A stretch of DNA of 6,826 nt from an uncultured Spirochaetaceae bacterium (GTDB taxonomy: Bacteria; Spirochaetota; Spirochaetia; Treponematales; Treponemataceae), in the NCBI GenBank assembly GCA_902797925.1, contig CADBUT010000353.1:1-6826 (forward strand), given 5' to 3'. The position numbers and the translations under genes were made by a program. Of this stretch, positions 6,291-6,826 are shown one piece after another; position 1 is the stretch's first letter, and every line of letters begins with the position of its first letter. The notes beneath the pieces were generated by a model, which was given only the letters and a program-made list of their open reading frames with translations, had not been told where the DNA came from and ran no database searches.

Positions 6291-6826
6291 TAGTCCCATT
6301 ACTTGTTTTTCTGCTTATAATAAGCGCAGTCTCTTTAGCAATCTGGACTATATTTGGATTTCTCCCGGATTATTTGAAAGACCGCAATATCAATGTTACT
6401 CAGGACATTTTTTCCCATGACGAAAAAGATATTGTTTTTTCCAGAGAGAATGCTGTTATCTCAAAAGATTTAAGAGCTGTTGTCCGCTGTAATCCCGAAA
6501 GAAAGGTCACAAAACGCGGCTTTTTCTACGATGATATTCAGGACTGCCGCCTTTTCAAGGAAATTTACGAATCAGTTTCAGAATGTACCTGCGGCTGCAT
6601 CGGCTTCGGTTCATGCATAAACTACTGCCCTCAGGACGCAATCTCAATCAAAAACGGAACGGCTGTAATAAACTCAAACTGTTCCGGCTGCGGTCAATGT
6701 GTCGATATATGCCCTAACGGACTTATCACACTTATTCCGAAAGAGCAGACACATTATGTTGCGTGCGCTACAACCGGCGGCAAGCACATGAAAGAAATTT
6801 GCTCGGCAGCCTGCGTAAACTGCGAG
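6287..6826 (+). CDS. rnfB: RnfB-like ferredoxin subunit, 5' part (cut by right edge), without the N-terminal Fe-S module
   Basis: RnfB is the membrane-anchored iron-sulfur subunit that takes electrons from reduced ferredoxin. The first 180 codons are in the window. Residues 2-24 are the membrane anchor. Canonical RnfB then has a domain with a CGxCGxxGCxxxA pattern and a CPVGG end; here only about 40 residues without cysteine lie between the anchor and the VVRCNPE block at 65-71, so that module is absent. After YDDIQDC (81-87) come C100, C104, C110, C114-P (CxxxCxxxxxCxxxCP, as in other RnfB) and C132, C135, C138, C142-P (CxxCxxCxxxCP). C160, C172, C176 and C179 begin the next cluster region, which continues off the window. 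C102 is an extra cysteine inside the first cluster loop. AGGAG at 6274-6278 supports the ATG, which overlaps the rnfA stop as ATGA. Confidence 0.9.
   Translation, partial: MIVPLLVFLLIISAVSLAIWTIFGFLPDYLKDRNINVTQDIFSHDEKDIVFSRENAVISKDLRAVVRCNPERKVTKRGFFYDDIQDCRLFKEIYESVSECTCGCIGFGSCINYCPQDAISIKNGTAVINSNCSGCGQCVDICPNGLITLIPKEQTHYVACATTGGKHMKEICSAACVNCE

Noticed and set aside
6067..6420. Rightward open frame across the rnfA/rnfB junction
   Set aside because: It is out of frame with two well-supported genes and its peptide shows no domain.
2289..6826. Na+-translocating NADH:quinone reductase (Nqr) instead of Rnf
   Set aside because: The C-like subunit has two C-terminal 4Fe-4S motifs, which NqrA lacks. 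The last gene is a multi-cluster RnfB type instead of NqrF, and the order is C-D-G-E-A-B.

Overview
The window is bacterial, dense with genes and somewhat AT-rich. It holds one leftward gene cut by the left edge and one tightly packed rightward operon that runs off the right edge. Genes of treponeme-like spirochaetes came to mind, because flavin-based Rnf redox complexes are known there, but this placement is inference; no rRNA or other taxonomic marker is present.

Positions 1-336 on the minus strand encode the start of an RluA-family pseudouridine synthase: an S4 RNA-binding domain followed by an alanine-rich linker. Positions 337-459 are the divergent intergenic region, with a plausible sigma70-type promoter facing right. 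From 460 the operon reads: a DUF212 'divergent PAP2' membrane protein; a 443-residue membrane protein of no family I recognise; then rnfC, rnfD, rnfG, rnfE, rnfA and the first 180 codons of rnfB. Every junction from 940 onward is either a gap of 9 nt or less or an overlap of 4-11 nt, and most rnf starts have a good Shine-Dalgarno sequence, so the genes are probably co-transcribed and translationally coupled.

The order C-D-G-E-A-B is the classical order of clostridial-type Rnf, the membrane complex that couples electron flow between reduced ferredoxin and NAD+ to Na+ or H+ transport. The subunits can be recognised by length, topology and aligned blocks, but nearly every canonical redox site I looked for is missing. 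RnfC lacks the glycine-rich GGAGFPT-type FMN/NADH site and the NGAECEPY-type block. RnfD has no SGAT-type flavinylation threonine. RnfG is short and ends before its SGAT motif. RnfE has no cysteine at all, and RnfA has only one, at the wrong place, so the membrane [2Fe-2S] cluster shared by A and E cannot form with its usual ligands. RnfB lacks its N-terminal Fe-S module. Only ferredoxin-type clusters remain: two in the RnfC C-terminus, and two full ones plus the beginning of a third in RnfB.

All frames are open and the translation signals are intact, so this does not look like decay. I read it as an Rnf-derived complex that has lost its usual electron path across the membrane, possibly together with the unknown 443-residue protein as an extra subunit. 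This is the most interesting feature of the window. The motif comparisons are from memory of canonical Rnf proteins and need a proper alignment.
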